Part shown: piece after piece, positions 14,579 through 23,576 of the stretch
Numbering within the stretch: the first letter of the stretch is position 1
Layout of the letters: each line of letters opens with the position of its first letter
NCBI RefSeq assembly: GCF_900114615.1
Contig: NZ_FOTS01000046.1
Coordinates: 1-39,055, forward strand
DNA length: 39,055 nucleotides
Reading direction: 5' to 3'
Source of the DNA: Pelosinus propionicus DSM 13327
GTDB lineage: Bacteria; Bacillota; Negativicutes; DSM-13327
Position numbers and translations under genes: made by a program
Notes under the pieces: generated by a model
Databases searched by the model: none
What the model was told of the DNA's origin: nothing
The model's input: only the letters and a program-made list of their open reading frames with translations

Positions 14579-16054
14579 TTATTTTTTTAAGGCCTTTAGT
14601 CTAGGTCCCATTAGACGCTTATATGCTTCTACCCCCGGTTGATCAAAGGCATCGACATTTGCCAATTCTCCTTCATAAGCAACAGATAATGCCAGCATAT
14701 ATAATAACTCACCTAAATGATACGCATTCAAAGTAGGCAATATCAACGTTGCGTTAAAGCGTTCATCGTTGATCAAAGCCTCTGCATTAGCCTCTCGTGC
14801 TACATCCAATGCCTGGCTCAAATAAATAGAAGATATCTCAGAAAGCTTAGTGACAGTTGGGAAAACATCAGGAATAATGGCATCCTGTTCCCACTGAACC
14901 ACCTTTACAAACTGAACCACTTTATCTTTTTTGCCATCTTGATGCTGCTGTGTCTGAGCGTGCATGTCCGTTGTCCCAACGGCTACTATGGGAGTACGAC
15001 CATAAAACACTTCTGCGCCTTCACGATCCGTTCGTTTGCCTAAAGACTCAGCTAACAGCTGTACATACCATTCTGCCACTGATTTTAAGTAATCAGCGTA
15101 AGGCATGAATACTTCAATGTCACGACCATATTTTTCTGCGGCAATGAATTTCAAGGCTGCATTTAATTTCGCTGGATTCTTATAAATATCCGAAGTCTGA
15201 CATGCCTGATCCATAGCTTTCGCGCCAGCCAAGAAGCTGTCAATATCCATACCAATGCAAGCAGCTGTCACTAAACCGACTTCTGAGAAAATACTAAATC
15301 TGCCACCCACGCCATCTGGAACGCTAAAAGTAGGCCAGCCTTGCTCCATGGCTAAATTCCCCAATAAAGTAGCCTTTTCACCTCTCGCAGGGTCTGTTAC
15401 TGCCACGACTTCAATGTTCAGCAATGGAGCTTGCTGCTTCAAAGCATCATACATCACCATGAAAGTCGACATCGTATCTAAAGTGCCGCCCGATTTTGAA
15501 ATCACCACTAAAACGACTTTATATGTATTAGGCTGCCCGTGAACAGCTTTCAGCCGTGCATCTGCAAGCAGATGCTCAACCATGTCAGCCGTTCGTCTGG
15601 CATCAATGTTATTGCCATTAAAGTACAGCTTCGGAAACCCATTGCGTTCTTTAACACTTTTTGCATTCCAAAACTCACCGCAATGAATATCAAACAAGAC
15701 CTTGTTCCCTAAGTAAGAACCTCCGATGCCAAACGTCACTACGGCATCCACATTGTTTTGCAGCGAACTGCCAAATTCCTTCAATCTTGTAATGGATGCT
15801 GGAGAGTTTAAGTTCCCTTCCTTGACATAAGGCAATTGGGAAAATAATACTCTTTCCGGCGTACCATCCTTGGACAAATGTCCTCGAACTTCTCCTGTCG
15901 CCCGCATGGTCTCAATAGCCTTTTGGGCAGCAGCCAGTTTTTCTGCCAGCTCCTCTACATCACCAGCTGTGACTTTACCAGCTCCATACAAATTACCATA
16001 GTCAAAGGAAAAACCCGAGGCTAATGTTAAACAATTGTCTTGCTTACTATTCAT
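14579..16054 (-). CDS. pgi: Glucose-6-phosphate isomerase
   Basis: This 491-residue SIS-domain isomerase interconverts glucose-6-phosphate and fructose-6-phosphate. Signatures seen are FGIGGSYLGNKVLFD (about 107-121), VVISKSGGTLDTMSTF (sugar-phosphate binding, about 183-198), GVGGRFSIFSEVGL (about 249-262) and the C-terminal DQPGVEAYKRLMG, whose Lys near 481 is the catalytic base region. The start is ATG 16054 with GGGAGG upstream. It is followed by a strong terminator. Upstream on the same strand lie galU and phosphoglucomutase, which together lead from fructose-6-phosphate to UDP-glucose for cell-surface glycans. Confidence 0.93.
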   Translation of the reverse strand: MNSKQDNCLTLASGFSFDYGNLYGAGKVTAGDVEELAEKLAAAQKAIETMRATGEVRGHLSKDGTPERVLFSQLPYVKEGNLNSPASITRLKEFGSSLQNNVDAVVTFGIGGSYLGNKVLFDIHCGEFWNAKSVKERNGFPKLYFNGNNIDARRTADMVEHLLADARLKAVHGQPNTYKVVLVVISKSGGTLDTMSTFMVMYDALKQQAPLLNIEVVAVTDPARGEKATLLGNLAMEQGWPTFSVPDGVGGRFSIFSEVGLVTAACIGMDIDSFLAGAKAMDQACQTSDIYKNPAKLNAALKFIAAEKYGRDIEVFMPYADYLKSVAEWYVQLLAESLGKRTDREGAEVFYGRTPIVAVGTTDMHAQTQQHQDGKKDKVVQFVKVVQWEQDAIIPDVFPTVTKLSEISSIYLSQALDVAREANAEALINDERFNATLILPTLNAYHLGELLYMLALSVAYEGELANVDAFDQPGVEAYKRLMGPRLKALKK

Positions 16055-16119
16055 TAGACAACAACCTCCCTATATTTTTACACATATCTCTGGCAACACG
16101 ATCCGCCATTGCCTTTCTT

Positions 16120-16151
16120 AAAGAAAGATGGCACGTAGTGTCGGAGTGTGC
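16120..16151 (+). repeat. Dispersed sequence with GATGGCACG core, copy A
   Basis: AAAGAAAGATGGCACGTAGTG and its continuation match 30336-30367 with only a few differences. Both copies are intergenic. A CTTTCTT/AAGAAAG hairpin overlaps the left edge. Confidence 0.45.
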
Positions 16152-16158
16152 TTAACCA

Positions 16159-17079
16159 CTATTTACTACACTCTTCCTTTCCATTCTTGCCTACCACCAG
16201 AGGACCAACCGTCCTGATCAAATATCGTAAAAAATCATCCCGCAAGTCAGGACGCTTTAAGGCAAATTCAATAGTCGCTTCTAAATATCCCTGCTTATCG
16301 CCCACATCATAACGTCGGCCTTCAAAATTATAGGCATACACCGAATGCTGCTCCATAGCCAAGGTACGTATTGCATCCGTCAGCTGTATCTCCCCGCCTT
16401 TCCCTGGCAGCGTATCCTCCAAGATCGCAAAAATCTCAGGCTGAAGAATATAGCGTCCCATCACGGCCATACGAGAAGGAGCTTCTGATATAGCTGGTTT
16501 TTCCACAAGATCTACAGCCTGCCACACATTCTGCTTCATCTTCACAGGTTTTACAATCCCATAGTTGCAAACCTTATCCTTGGGAACCTCCTGCGTTCCT
16601 AGAATCGTACCATAACAGTCATCAAAGACACTCATCATTTGCTTTAAGCAAGGTACACCAGCATCAATAATATCATCACCTAACAGAACAGCAAAGGGTT
16701 CATTCCCCACAAACTGTTTGGCACACAACACGGCATGTCCCAATCCCTTTGCTTCCTTCTGCCTTACATAATGAATTGTAACATCAGCAATTTCCTCTAC
16801 CAGATTTAATAAATCGTACTTGCCCTGCTCTTTAAGCAGCATCTCCAGCTCTACTGACCGATCGAAATGATCCTCAATGGAACGCTTATTTCGCCCTGTA
16901 ATAATAAGAATTTCTTCAATGCCTGACTGAACTGCTTCTTCAATGATATATTGAATTGCCGGCTTATCCACAATCGGCAGCATCTCTTTAGGCTGCGCCT
17001 TCGTCGCAGGTAAGAATCTTGTCCCCATCCCTGCCGCAGGAATCACCGCCTTGCGAACTTTTCCCAGTCCTTTTTTCAT
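16159..17079 (-). CDS. galU: UTP-glucose-1-phosphate uridylyltransferase
   Basis: This 306-residue nucleotidyltransferase makes UDP-glucose from UTP and glucose-1-phosphate. The N-terminal signature VIPAAGMGTRFLPATKAQPK (about 13-32) holds the nucleotide-binding loop. EMLPIVDKPAIQYIIEEA, FAVLLGDDIID, a VEKP segment, GGEIQLTDAI and GRRYDVGDKQGYLEA follow. Length is normal for the family. AAGGATGG precedes the ATG. It is placed between pgi and the phosphohexomutase on one strand, so the three supply UDP-glucose for glycan synthesis. Confidence 0.94.
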   Translation of the reverse strand: MKKGLGKVRKAVIPAAGMGTRFLPATKAQPKEMLPIVDKPAIQYIIEEAVQSGIEEILIITGRNKRSIEDHFDRSVELEMLLKEQGKYDLLNLVEEIADVTIHYVRQKEAKGLGHAVLCAKQFVGNEPFAVLLGDDIIDAGVPCLKQMMSVFDDCYGTILGTQEVPKDKVCNYGIVKPVKMKQNVWQAVDLVEKPAISEAPSRMAVMGRYILQPEIFAILEDTLPGKGGEIQLTDAIRTLAMEQHSVYAYNFEGRRYDVGDKQGYLEATIEFALKRPDLRDDFLRYLIRTVGPLVVGKNGKEECSK

Positions 17080-17155
17080 CTTAGCACCATCCTTAGCTGT
17101 GATTATTATTTTTGTGCTCTTTTGTCATTGCAAACAGAGCAAATAGAACGATTTT

Positions 17156-17234
17156 ACCGCAGAGACGCAGAGGACGCTGAGGGGGATTTTTAATCCTATC
17201 TATCTTTTCTCTGTGTTCTCTGCGCCTCTGTGGT
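17156..17234. repeat. Dispersed palindromic repeat, copy 3
   Basis: ACCGCAGAGACGCAGAG at the left pairs with CTCTGCGCCTCTGTGGT at the right. It lies between galU and the phosphohexomutase gene and shows the same architecture as 8673-8757. Confidence 0.8.
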
Positions 17235-17314
17235 TCGGTTATCTTTTTTCCACGCATTTTTCTATGCCCTTTTTAAGGGGCTTTTCTTGATAATGACATT
17301 ACGCCATTCCCTCG

Positions 17315-18697
17315 TTACCCCAACTTTTCAATGGCGGCTAATAACTCACCCGTTTTTTTCTCCATCAAAGAAGTATCGCCTCGGCTCTCCACATTCAGAC
17401 GAATTAATGGCTCTGTATTGGACATTCGCAGATTAAACCGCCAGTCATCATACTCTACACTCAATCCGTCTGTATAATCAACAACAGCCCCTGAGGCTAC
17501 AAACTGCTTTTCTATTTCTGCCACCACCATCTGGGCATCCTTGACGCGTCGATTGATTTCTCCGCTTACAGGAAACTTCTTCATTCGTGCTCCAACCAAT
17601 TGAGACAACGATGTACCTGAAACACTCATATTCTCCGCTACCAAAAGCCAGGGGATCATACCGCTATCACAATAGGCAAAATCTCTAAAATAATGATGGG
17701 CTGACATCTCTCCGCCATAAATCGCATCTTCCTGCCGCATGCGTTCTTTAATAAAGGCATGACCGGTTTTACACAAGATAGGTATACCGCCAGCTTCCTG
17801 TACCAATTCAATCGTATTCCATGTTAAACGCGGATCATGAATAATTTTTGCCCCGCTATGACGCCGCAAAAAGGCTTCTGCTAAACATCCAACAATATAA
17901 TACCCTTCAATAAATTGGCCTTGCTCATCAAATAAGAAGCAGCGGTCGAAATCGCCATCCCAAGCAATCCCAAAATCAGCACCGCTTTCTCGGACTACCA
18001 TGGCTGTTGCCTCTCGATTCTCAACTAGCAAAGGATTGGGAATTCCATGTGGAAACGTCCCATCCGGCGTATGATATACTTTAATAAACTCAAAAGGCAA
18101 TACCTTTTCCAATGCATCAAGAGTCGGTCCTGCGCAGCCATTGCCTGCATTGACGACAATTTTCAACGGTTTTAATAGCGCTACATCTACATAAGTAAGC
18201 AAATGCTGTACATACTCTTTCATGATATCATACTGCTCTACTGTCCCTTTGACAATACCAGCAATCTTATCCTGTGAAAAATCCCCAGTAACTACCTGAT
18301 CCTCTAACTCTCGCAGCCCTGTATCACCGCTAATCGGCCTTGATTCTTTGCGTACCAACTTGAGTCCATTATAGTCCATCGGATTATGGCTGGCTGTTAC
18401 CATGATCCCCCCATCGACTCCTAGATGGGATGTGGCAAAATATATCATTTCGGTACCGCATAAACCAATGTCAATTACATGGCAGCCCCGATCCGTGAAG
18501 CCCCTTATTAATGCTTTCGTCAAGCTCTCGCTGGACAGCCGTACATCTCGCCCCACTACCACTGTCTTTGCCTGAAACAACTCTACAAAAGCCCATCCGA
18601 TACGATAGGTTACTTCCTCATTCAATTCATCAGGTACCCTGCCCCGAATATCATAGGCCTTAAAGGCATCTCTTTTAACAACAATATCTTGTGTCAT
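17315..18697 (-). CDS. Phosphomannomutase/phosphoglucomutase
   Basis: This 460-residue alpha-D-phosphohexomutase converts hexose-6-phosphates to hexose-1-phosphates. The active-site serine loop [11 protein letters not shown] carries Ser103. The metal loop DGDFDRCF is near residue 240, the sugar-binding loop [10 protein letters not shown] near 320 and the phosphate loop [10 protein letters not shown] near 430. I chose the ATG at 18697 behind AGAAGGAGG; the frame extends 52 codons upstream through a hydrophobic but unsupported stretch. The product of Pgi can feed this enzyme, and its glucose-1-phosphate feeds GalU. Confidence 0.92.
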   Translation of the reverse strand: MTQDIVVKRDAFKAYDIRGRVPDELNEEVTYRIGWAFVELFQAKTVVVGRDVRLSSESLTKALIRGFTDRGCHVIDIGLCGTEMIYFATSHLGVDGGIMVTASHNPMDYNGLKLVRKESRPISGDTGLRELEDQVVTGDFSQDKIAGIVKGTVEQYDIMKEYVQHLLTYVDVALLKPLKIVVNAGNGCAGPTLDALEKVLPFEFIKVYHTPDGTFPHGIPNPLLVENREATAMVVRESGADFGIAWDGDFDRCFLFDEQGQFIEGYYIVGCLAEAFLRRHSGAKIIHDPRLTWNTIELVQEAGGIPILCKTGHAFIKERMRQEDAIYGGEMSAHHYFRDFAYCDSGMIPWLLVAENMSVSGTSLSQLVGARMKKFPVSGEINRRVKDAQMVVAEIEKQFVASGAVVDYTDGLSVEYDDWRFNLRMSNTEPLIRLNVESRGDTSLMEKKTGELLAAIEKLG

Positions 18698-18971
18698 TAA
18701 AAAGCCCTCCTTCTCTATATTCAACCCTTCATTATATTCCCAAGGAAAGTAATATATGCTAATAACTTCGACAACTTGTAAATCTAATCCTGCTGCTAAC
18801 CAGTGAAGAGCCAGAAACAAAAAATAGTGTGACACCTTCACTCTCATATACATCTTTCATTGGATATTTTCGCACTTTTATGTTACACTGTGCTTAAGAA
18901 TAGACACCCCAATACCCCTTATGAAAACGATCACCTACGGATTGTAAATTACTAAGAAAGGAGCTCAACAA

Positions 18972-19436
18972 ATGCCTAGTGAAGAATTATTACGAGAAAT
19001 CCTTACCGAAATTAAGTCCGTAAAAATTGATGTTTCTACATTAAAAGACGATGTCTCTGCACTAAAAAGCGATGTCTCTACACTAAAAAGCGATGTCTCT
19101 ACACTAAAAAGCGATGTCTCTACACTAAAAAGCGATGTCTCTACATTAAAAATCGATGTCTCTACACTAAAAAGCGATGTCTCTACATTAAAAATCGATG
19201 TCTCTACATTAAAAAGCGATGTTTCAGACATCAAAGCCACTATGGTAACCAAAGATGAATTTACGCATGCCATTCGTGAACAGCAGCAAGATGTTATGAA
19301 AATCTTGGAATTAACGGATAAAAAAATGGATCGTGTAGAATCTGAAATCAAAAACATTCGTCGCGATATCCGAACGATTGAAGCCGTAACCGTTAAGAAT
19401 TGGAATGAGATTCTAGATTTAAAAGAAGCGAAGTAA
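18972..19436 (+). CDS. Small coiled-coil protein built from heptad tandem repeats
   Basis: This is a 154-residue soluble protein. Residues 20-89 are ten near-identical heptads (DVSTLKS type) that predict a long coiled coil, encoded by 21-bp tandem repeats. A second charged helical segment (about 95-150, ending EAVTVKNWNEILDLKEAK) follows. AAAGGAG precedes the ATG, and TTGGAT/TACACT promoter-like boxes lie about 80-115 bases upstream. There is no membrane helix. Similar short coiled-coil proteins are common in Firmicutes without a known role. The repeat number could change by slippage, which would alter coil length without breaking the frame. Confidence 0.75.
   Translation: MPSEELLREILTEIKSVKIDVSTLKDDVSALKSDVSTLKSDVSTLKSDVSTLKSDVSTLKIDVSTLKSDVSTLKIDVSTLKSDVSDIKATMVTKDEFTHAIREQQQDVMKILELTDKKMDRVESEIKNIRRDIRTIEAVTVKNWNEILDLKEAK
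19029..19238 (+). repeat. 21-bp tandem repeat array, about ten units
   Basis: Consecutive 21-base units of the type GATGTCTCTACACTAAAAAG plus C encode DVSTLKS. Several central units are identical at the DNA level, and differences cluster at the ends and at an AGC/ATC switch in the last codon. Confidence 0.9.
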
Positions 19437-19526
19437 CGTCACCCTTTACCTAGCTCTTCTGAGAATAATTTCAATAAAATCGAACAAACAGTTATTATTT
19501 TATTATGTTCAATAGAAAATGAAGAA

Positions 19527-19561
19527 TAAGGGGCAAAGTCGTAAAATGACTTTGCCCCTTA
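19527..19561. terminator. Hairpin terminator between convergent genes
   Basis: TAAGGGGCAAAGTC and GACTTTGCCCCTTA form a 14-bp stem with a GTAAAAT loop, between the coiled-coil gene and the dehydrogenase gene. There is no strong T-run. Confidence 0.7.
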
Positions 19562-19580
19562 TTAGCACCACTTTACTTTA

Positions 19581-20654
19581 TCATTTTTCCCCCTCTAAAA
19601 TATAGGGAATACCACACCGCTCACCTTCTTGCCGCAATTCTTTCAAGACGGCTTCCGAAATAGTAACTCCTTCCCGTAACCGTTGCTCCTTTTTTCGCTG
19701 CTCAATTTCGCCAGGAAGAAAGATTTCATCAACCCCATCTGCAGGTGAAGTTTGTTTAATTTCCCCTATGAGTTTATCAATCCCAGCCTTAAACTGATCA
19801 ATCGGAAGGAAACTTTCAATATGAATCGCACCAAATAAGTGACTGATGCCCGTTGGTTCTTCAAAATCTGCATACATATCCTTGATATGTGGACCAAAGG
19901 TTCCGCCTGCCAAAACGCCTGATAAAACATCAATTAATAATGCTATAGCAGATCCCTTGGCACCTCCAAAGGGAAGGGGTGTGCCAATTACCTTGCCGTC
20001 GTATACCTCTTTTGCTACCGTCGTAGCCGCCCCGAATTGATTCAGAGCCCACCCTAAGGGAATGGGCAGGTTATTCTTGGCCGCCAATATAACCTTCCCC
20101 AGTGCAACAACGCTTGTCGCCATATCAGCAATAATCGGCCGCTGCTTGTCTGCCGGCACAGCAACGGCAAAGGGATTTGTGCCAAAGAAAGGGGTTTTGC
20201 CACCCCACGGCGCCATCCTAGCTGCCCCATTGGTAGCCGTAAAGCCAATCATATCCTGCTGCAGGGCAAGCCGGGCATGATAGGCCGCGGTACCATAATG
20301 ATTCGAATTTTTCACGACAACAAAAGATATACCCGTCCTTTTCGCTTTTTGCAATGCCAGTTCCATCGCTTTTACCGCTGCAACGGCTCCCAGACTATTG
20401 CAAGCATCGATTACAGCCGTCCCAGGCGAATCGGATACTACGCGAAGTGCAGAACAAGGATGGACCGCCCCCAGGCGAATTCTTTTTAAATAGATTGGAA
20501 TTCTCGAAACTCCATGAGATTCCACACCCATTAAATCCGCATCCACCAAGTTATCAGCACTGATCGAGGCTTCCTCTTCGGGTACACCCACTTTTTCAAA
20601 TAACGTTTTGCAATACATGAACAAATTCTCCGTTTTAATTGTTTTGCTGTTCAT
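19581..20654 (-). CDS. Ldh2-family malate/L-lactate-type dehydrogenase
   Basis: This 357-residue NAD(P)-dependent 2-hydroxyacid dehydrogenase of the LDH2/MDG2 family is unrelated to classic LDH. It has GVESHGVSRIPIYLKRI (catalytic His region, about 44-60), VVVKNSNHYGTAAYHA (about 111-126), PFFGTNPFAVAVP and DMATSVVALGK (about 155-185), and PFGGAKGSAIALLIDVLSG. The substrate could be malate, lactate, ureidoglycolate, diketogulonate or another 2-oxoacid pair and cannot be fixed. It overlaps the MFS gene by four bases, and it shares an operon with an RraA-type aldolase, so a branched or hydroxy dicarboxylate is plausible. Confidence 0.88.
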   Translation of the reverse strand: MNSKTIKTENLFMYCKTLFEKVGVPEEEASISADNLVDADLMGVESHGVSRIPIYLKRIRLGAVHPCSALRVVSDSPGTAVIDACNSLGAVAAVKAMELALQKAKRTGISFVVVKNSNHYGTAAYHARLALQQDMIGFTATNGAARMAPWGGKTPFFGTNPFAVAVPADKQRPIIADMATSVVALGKVILAAKNNLPIPLGWALNQFGAATTVAKEVYDGKVIGTPLPFGGAKGSAIALLIDVLSGVLAGGTFGPHIKDMYADFEEPTGISHLFGAIHIESFLPIDQFKAGIDKLIGEIKQTSPADGVDEIFLPGEIEQRKKEQRLREGVTISEAVLKELRQEGERCGIPYILEGEK

Positions 20655-21997
20655 TCGCCATTCCTCCTATTTATTTGACCTACTTGCATCGGTTCAATCA
20701 TTGTTAAAAGGAGCAAGAAAGTAAGCAGAGAACTGCCTGCCAAAAAAGTAAACACCATATCCCAGCTAGACCCGTCCAAGATCATTCCAACCACTAGCGG
20801 TGCAAAAGCACCGCCAAGCGACCCGCCTGTGTTAACAATGGAGGCGGCAAAAGGATATCTTTCTTTTGATGCAATCGCCATGGGATAGACCAAAAACGTA
20901 GAGTAACCAAGATTCAAGAGAATACCGGCCAGAAGGAGAACCAAAGCTAATACCACCGGATCATTCGGAGAATATACCAAAGAATACATCATAAATACGG
21001 TCGACGCCGTGGTTAAAAGCATTACAGGCTTTCGACGCTGGGCAAAAACTTTATCAGACAACCATCCCCCAATGATATTCCCTAGCATGGCACCAAGCCA
21101 AGGGGCTGCTGCAACGAACCCCATTTTCATAATCGAAAATTTCTTAACGGTCACCAAATAGGTAGGTACCCATGTCATGATGGCATAGGTAATACCGACC
21201 ATCAAAAAGTATCCGATTGTGCATCCCCAAAGATCCCAGGAAAGGAGTACTTTGCGATTTGTATCAAGTGGCTGAACGATTGTAGTGCGAATCATTCGAT
21301 CTAGCCACTCTAGCGACTCTATGCTCTTCTTCTCCTGACTTTCTGCACTTGCTGCATGTACCAACCGAGTAGACTGAATATAGCTCACTTCCCCCTGGGA
21401 GCAGAAGGGACTTTCCTGCGGACTGTCTTTGACCAACCAAAACCACAAGATGGCCGTGATGAAACCAGGAAGAGCAAATAGATAAAATACCTCTCGCCAG
21501 CCAGCAACAAGGATGATAAATGCACAGATAGGTGGGACAACTGCCGGAGCGAATTTAATCGCGGAAATAAAGACACCTGTTGCGATCCCTTTTTCCTGAG
21601 GTGGAAACCAGCGATTAATAGTAGTAACAATCCCAATGTTGATGGGCCCTTCAGCAAGTCCCAATAACACCCGAGCCGCTTTCAGGTGAAAAACAGAAGA
21701 GGCCATTCCAATAAAGTAAGTTGCCATTGAGGTCAATATGATTGAAATAGAAAAAATGCCACGTACTCCCTGCTTGCCAAATATGTGACCAGCAGGAACT
21801 TGAATAAAAGCATAACCAATATAAAACAGGCTGGTCATAGCCCCAATATCCGTATTGCTCATCTTGAAACTATCTTTGATAAAAGGAATCACAACGCCAA
21901 TATTAGCTCGGTCAGCGCCAGCGATCATGTATACGACAAAGATCATCGTCAGAACTACCCAACGAAACTTTGTTTTTTCTGCTACTATCCCTTGCAT
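20651..21997 (-). CDS. MFS transporter, anion:cation symporter type
   Basis: This 448-residue carrier has about 12 membrane helices and a long cytoplasmic loop in the middle (about 195-240). Features are DRANIGVVIPFIKDSF in the first loop, LGLAEGPINIGIVTTINRWFPPQEKG (family signature about 110-135) and a repeat-type GGWLSDKV in the second half. This pattern is typical of the ACS family that moves tartrate, glucarate, galactonate or hexuronates. I chose the ATG at 21997 with AAAGGTAG upstream; the frame has an earlier ATG without a site. It probably imports the acid consumed by the flanking aldolase and dehydrogenase. Confidence 0.88.
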   Translation of the reverse strand: MQGIVAEKTKFRWVVLTMIFVVYMIAGADRANIGVVIPFIKDSFKMSNTDIGAMTSLFYIGYAFIQVPAGHIFGKQGVRGIFSISIILTSMATYFIGMASSVFHLKAARVLLGLAEGPINIGIVTTINRWFPPQEKGIATGVFISAIKFAPAVVPPICAFIILVAGWREVFYLFALPGFITAILWFWLVKDSPQESPFCSQGEVSYIQSTRLVHAASAESQEKKSIESLEWLDRMIRTTIVQPLDTNRKVLLSWDLWGCTIGYFLMVGITYAIMTWVPTYLVTVKKFSIMKMGFVAAAPWLGAMLGNIIGGWLSDKVFAQRRKPVMLLTTASTVFMMYSLVYSPNDPVVLALVLLLAGILLNLGYSTFLVYPMAIASKERYPFAASIVNTGGSLGGAFAPLVVGMILDGSSWDMVFTFLAGSSLLTFLLLLTMIEPMQVGQINRRNGE

Positions 21998-22035
21998 TAT
22001 ATGCACTACCTTTACCATATATTTCTTTTTATCAA

Positions 22036-22713
22036 TTAATCTATGATTTCGCAGCCTCGCTCAGCAAGTGCCTTATCAACCCAGCTCCGATCCCATTTCA
22101 TATTTTTAATATCTTCCATAGTCTTTTGTTCCGCCTGGTTTTTTGCCTTAGTTTTTTGCAATAACTCGAATGCATCTTGCGGCTTTATGACTACCAGACC
22201 ATCCTCATCACCAACCAGAATATCACCAGGTTCAATGACTGCCCCACCACAAGAAACAGGAACATTGATTTCCCCAGGACCATCTTTATAAGGACCAGCC
22301 GGAGTTACCCCTGCTGCATAAATCGGGACACCGAGATTTTTTAAAGCGCCACTATCTCGAATAGCGCCATCAATCACAAAACCTGCAATTCCCCTTTTCT
22401 TCGCCCACAATACCATCAATTCACCCATAATGGAGTTACTGACATCTCCTTGTGCATCCACTACCAGCACATCACCAGGCAGAGCCATATCTAAGGCTTT
22501 GTGAAGCAGAAGATTATCGCCAGGACGTGACTTAATGGTAAAAGCTGTCCCTAACAAGGGCACATTATTCATAGGACGAAGACGTGCATGGATACACGAC
22601 ATGCGATTCATGTTATCCGCAATATTAGCCACTGGCAGTCCTGTAAAACTTTCGATTATTGCTTTTGAAGGGCGGTTAATTGTCTTGTAAATACGCAATC
22701 CTACATTTGACAT
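22036..22713 (-). CDS. RraA-family aldolase/decarboxylase, copy 1
   Basis: This 225-residue protein is of the RraA/HMG-CHA aldolase family. These class II enzymes cleave 4-hydroxy-4-methyl-2-oxoglutarate-type substrates or decarboxylate oxaloacetate. Arg and Asp of the catalytic motif are present in GFVIDGAIRD (about 111-120), along with GELMVLWAKKRG before it and VGDEDGLVVI near 165. The presence of these residues argues for an enzyme and not the RNase E inhibitor RraA. AGAGGAG precedes the ATG. It is the first gene of an operon with the MFS carrier and Ldh2-type dehydrogenase; a second copy with about 29 differences lies at 23666. Confidence 0.88.
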   Translation of the reverse strand: MSNVGLRIYKTINRPSKAIIESFTGLPVANIADNMNRMSCIHARLRPMNNVPLLGTAFTIKSRPGDNLLLHKALDMALPGDVLVVDAQGDVSNSIMGELMVLWAKKRGIAGFVIDGAIRDSGALKNLGVPIYAAGVTPAGPYKDGPGEINVPVSCGGAVIEPGDILVGDEDGLVVIKPQDAFELLQKTKAKNQAEQKTMEDIKNMKWDRSWVDKALAERGCEIID

Positions 22714-23086
22714 GTTTCTACACTCCTCTTTGATGATGGATGAAATAAAAGACTACGCCCATTGCTTAAAATTCATGGAATCCGTCTACTCTTGCTACGA
22801 TTAACATTTACGTGTCCTGTTCGATGCGTTATAATAAAATTGTATAGTTTTAAAAACCATGATTTTTAAGCTTTTTAGGCACATATTCATTTCTTTTATG
22901 AAGCAGCACTTTGCTTGGCGGCTTGGATGCTTCATACCGGACCTTTTACCTTAGTACGATATTTGGATTAATTACCACTTGTACTAAAAATTCACCTCGC
23001 TTTTTGCTGCATATACTCCCTGTACCGTTTCTCTAGAACGGCACTCTCTAATTGGGATGAGGAAATTTTCCCCTGTTTTAATTATA
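22714..23086. promoter_or_regulatory. Non-coding control region upstream of the RraA/MFS/Ldh2 operon
   Basis: I see no gene in this stretch. It has AT-rich, promoter-like sequence (TATAAC/TTTAAA on the minus strand near 22830-22855) and an inverted repeat ATGAAGCA/TGCTTCAT near 22899-22936. The divergent XRE gene with its three operators borders it on the right. Confidence 0.35.
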
Positions 23087-23104
23087 GTACACTTATAAGT
23101 GTAC
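23087..23104. promoter_or_regulatory. Operator O1 of the XRE regulator
   Basis: GTACACTTATAAGTGTAC is a perfect 18-base palindrome. Two related sites follow at centre-to-centre distances of 31 and 32 bases, about three helical turns each. Confidence 0.75.
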
Positions 23105-23117
23105 GGTCAATACAAAA

Positions 23118-23135
23118 ATACACATATAAGTGTAT
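23118..23135. promoter_or_regulatory. Operator O2 of the XRE regulator
   Basis: ATACACATATAAGTGTAT is the near-palindromic middle site. It lies in the likely promoter of the XRE gene. Confidence 0.7.
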
Positions 23136-23150
23136 TTTATAACAAAATAG

Positions 23151-23166
23151 AACACTTATATGTGTT
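23151..23166. promoter_or_regulatory. Operator O3 of the XRE regulator
   Basis: AACACTTATATGTGTT sits just upstream of the ribosome site of the XRE gene, a position suited to autorepression. Confidence 0.7.
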
Positions 23167-23183
23167 TAGAGGTGTTACCGTAT

Positions 23184-23543
23184 ATGAATTATGTAGATAT
23201 AGGCTTACGATTAAGGCATATCCGTGGTAAGATCAGCCAAAAAGATTTTGGTGTTCAATTTAATGTATCTAAATCCTATGTAAATAATGTGGAGCATGGT
23301 TCAAAACCGAGCCTTGAGTTTCTGATTGGGATTGCGGTCGCTTTTGATACATCATTGGATTGGATTCTGTTAGGAAAGCAATCACAACGTAATCCAAGTA
23401 CTAAGAGCGGAGCAGAAAACCTCCTACGCAATGAGCTGCTTCAGATTTTTGATACTCTTCCTCCTGCGGTTCAACCTGTCATGATCGGAGCTATCAAAAC
23501 CATTTTACAACATTCCACTGATGCTAAAAATGAGATTGACTAG
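23184..23543 (+). CDS. XRE-family regulator of the RraA/MFS/Ldh2 locus
   Basis: This 119-residue protein has an N-terminal HTH (about residues 6-60, GLRLRHIRGKISQKDFGVQF, then SKSYVNNVEHG). A helical C-terminus (about 80-112) probably dimerises. I chose the ATG at 23184 behind AGAGGTG; an ATG at 23160 is in frame but lies within operator O3. It is divergent from the RraA-MFS-Ldh2 operon and convergent with the second RraA gene. Three spaced palindromes in front of it suggest that it represses itself and perhaps the divergent operon. The effector is unknown. Confidence 0.8.
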   Translation: MNYVDIGLRLRHIRGKISQKDFGVQFNVSKSYVNNVEHGSKPSLEFLIGIAVAFDTSLDWILLGKQSQRNPSTKSGAENLLRNELLQIFDTLPPAVQPVMIGAIKTILQHSTDAKNEID

Positions 23544-23576
23544 GGATAAACAGCCTAAGTAGGACAAGGGATTTTA

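Noticed and set aside
19029-19238. Possible CRISPR array
   Set aside because: The units are contiguous 21-base coding repeats with no spacers. No cas genes are present.
18965-19357. Minus-strand frame with SVETSLF repeats
   Set aside because: It is only the antisense image of the 21-base repeats in the coiled-coil gene; there is no ribosome site.
19478-19515. Possible second LexA box (CGAACAAACAGTTA)
   Set aside because: The right half does not match GTTCG; it is not a credible SOS site.
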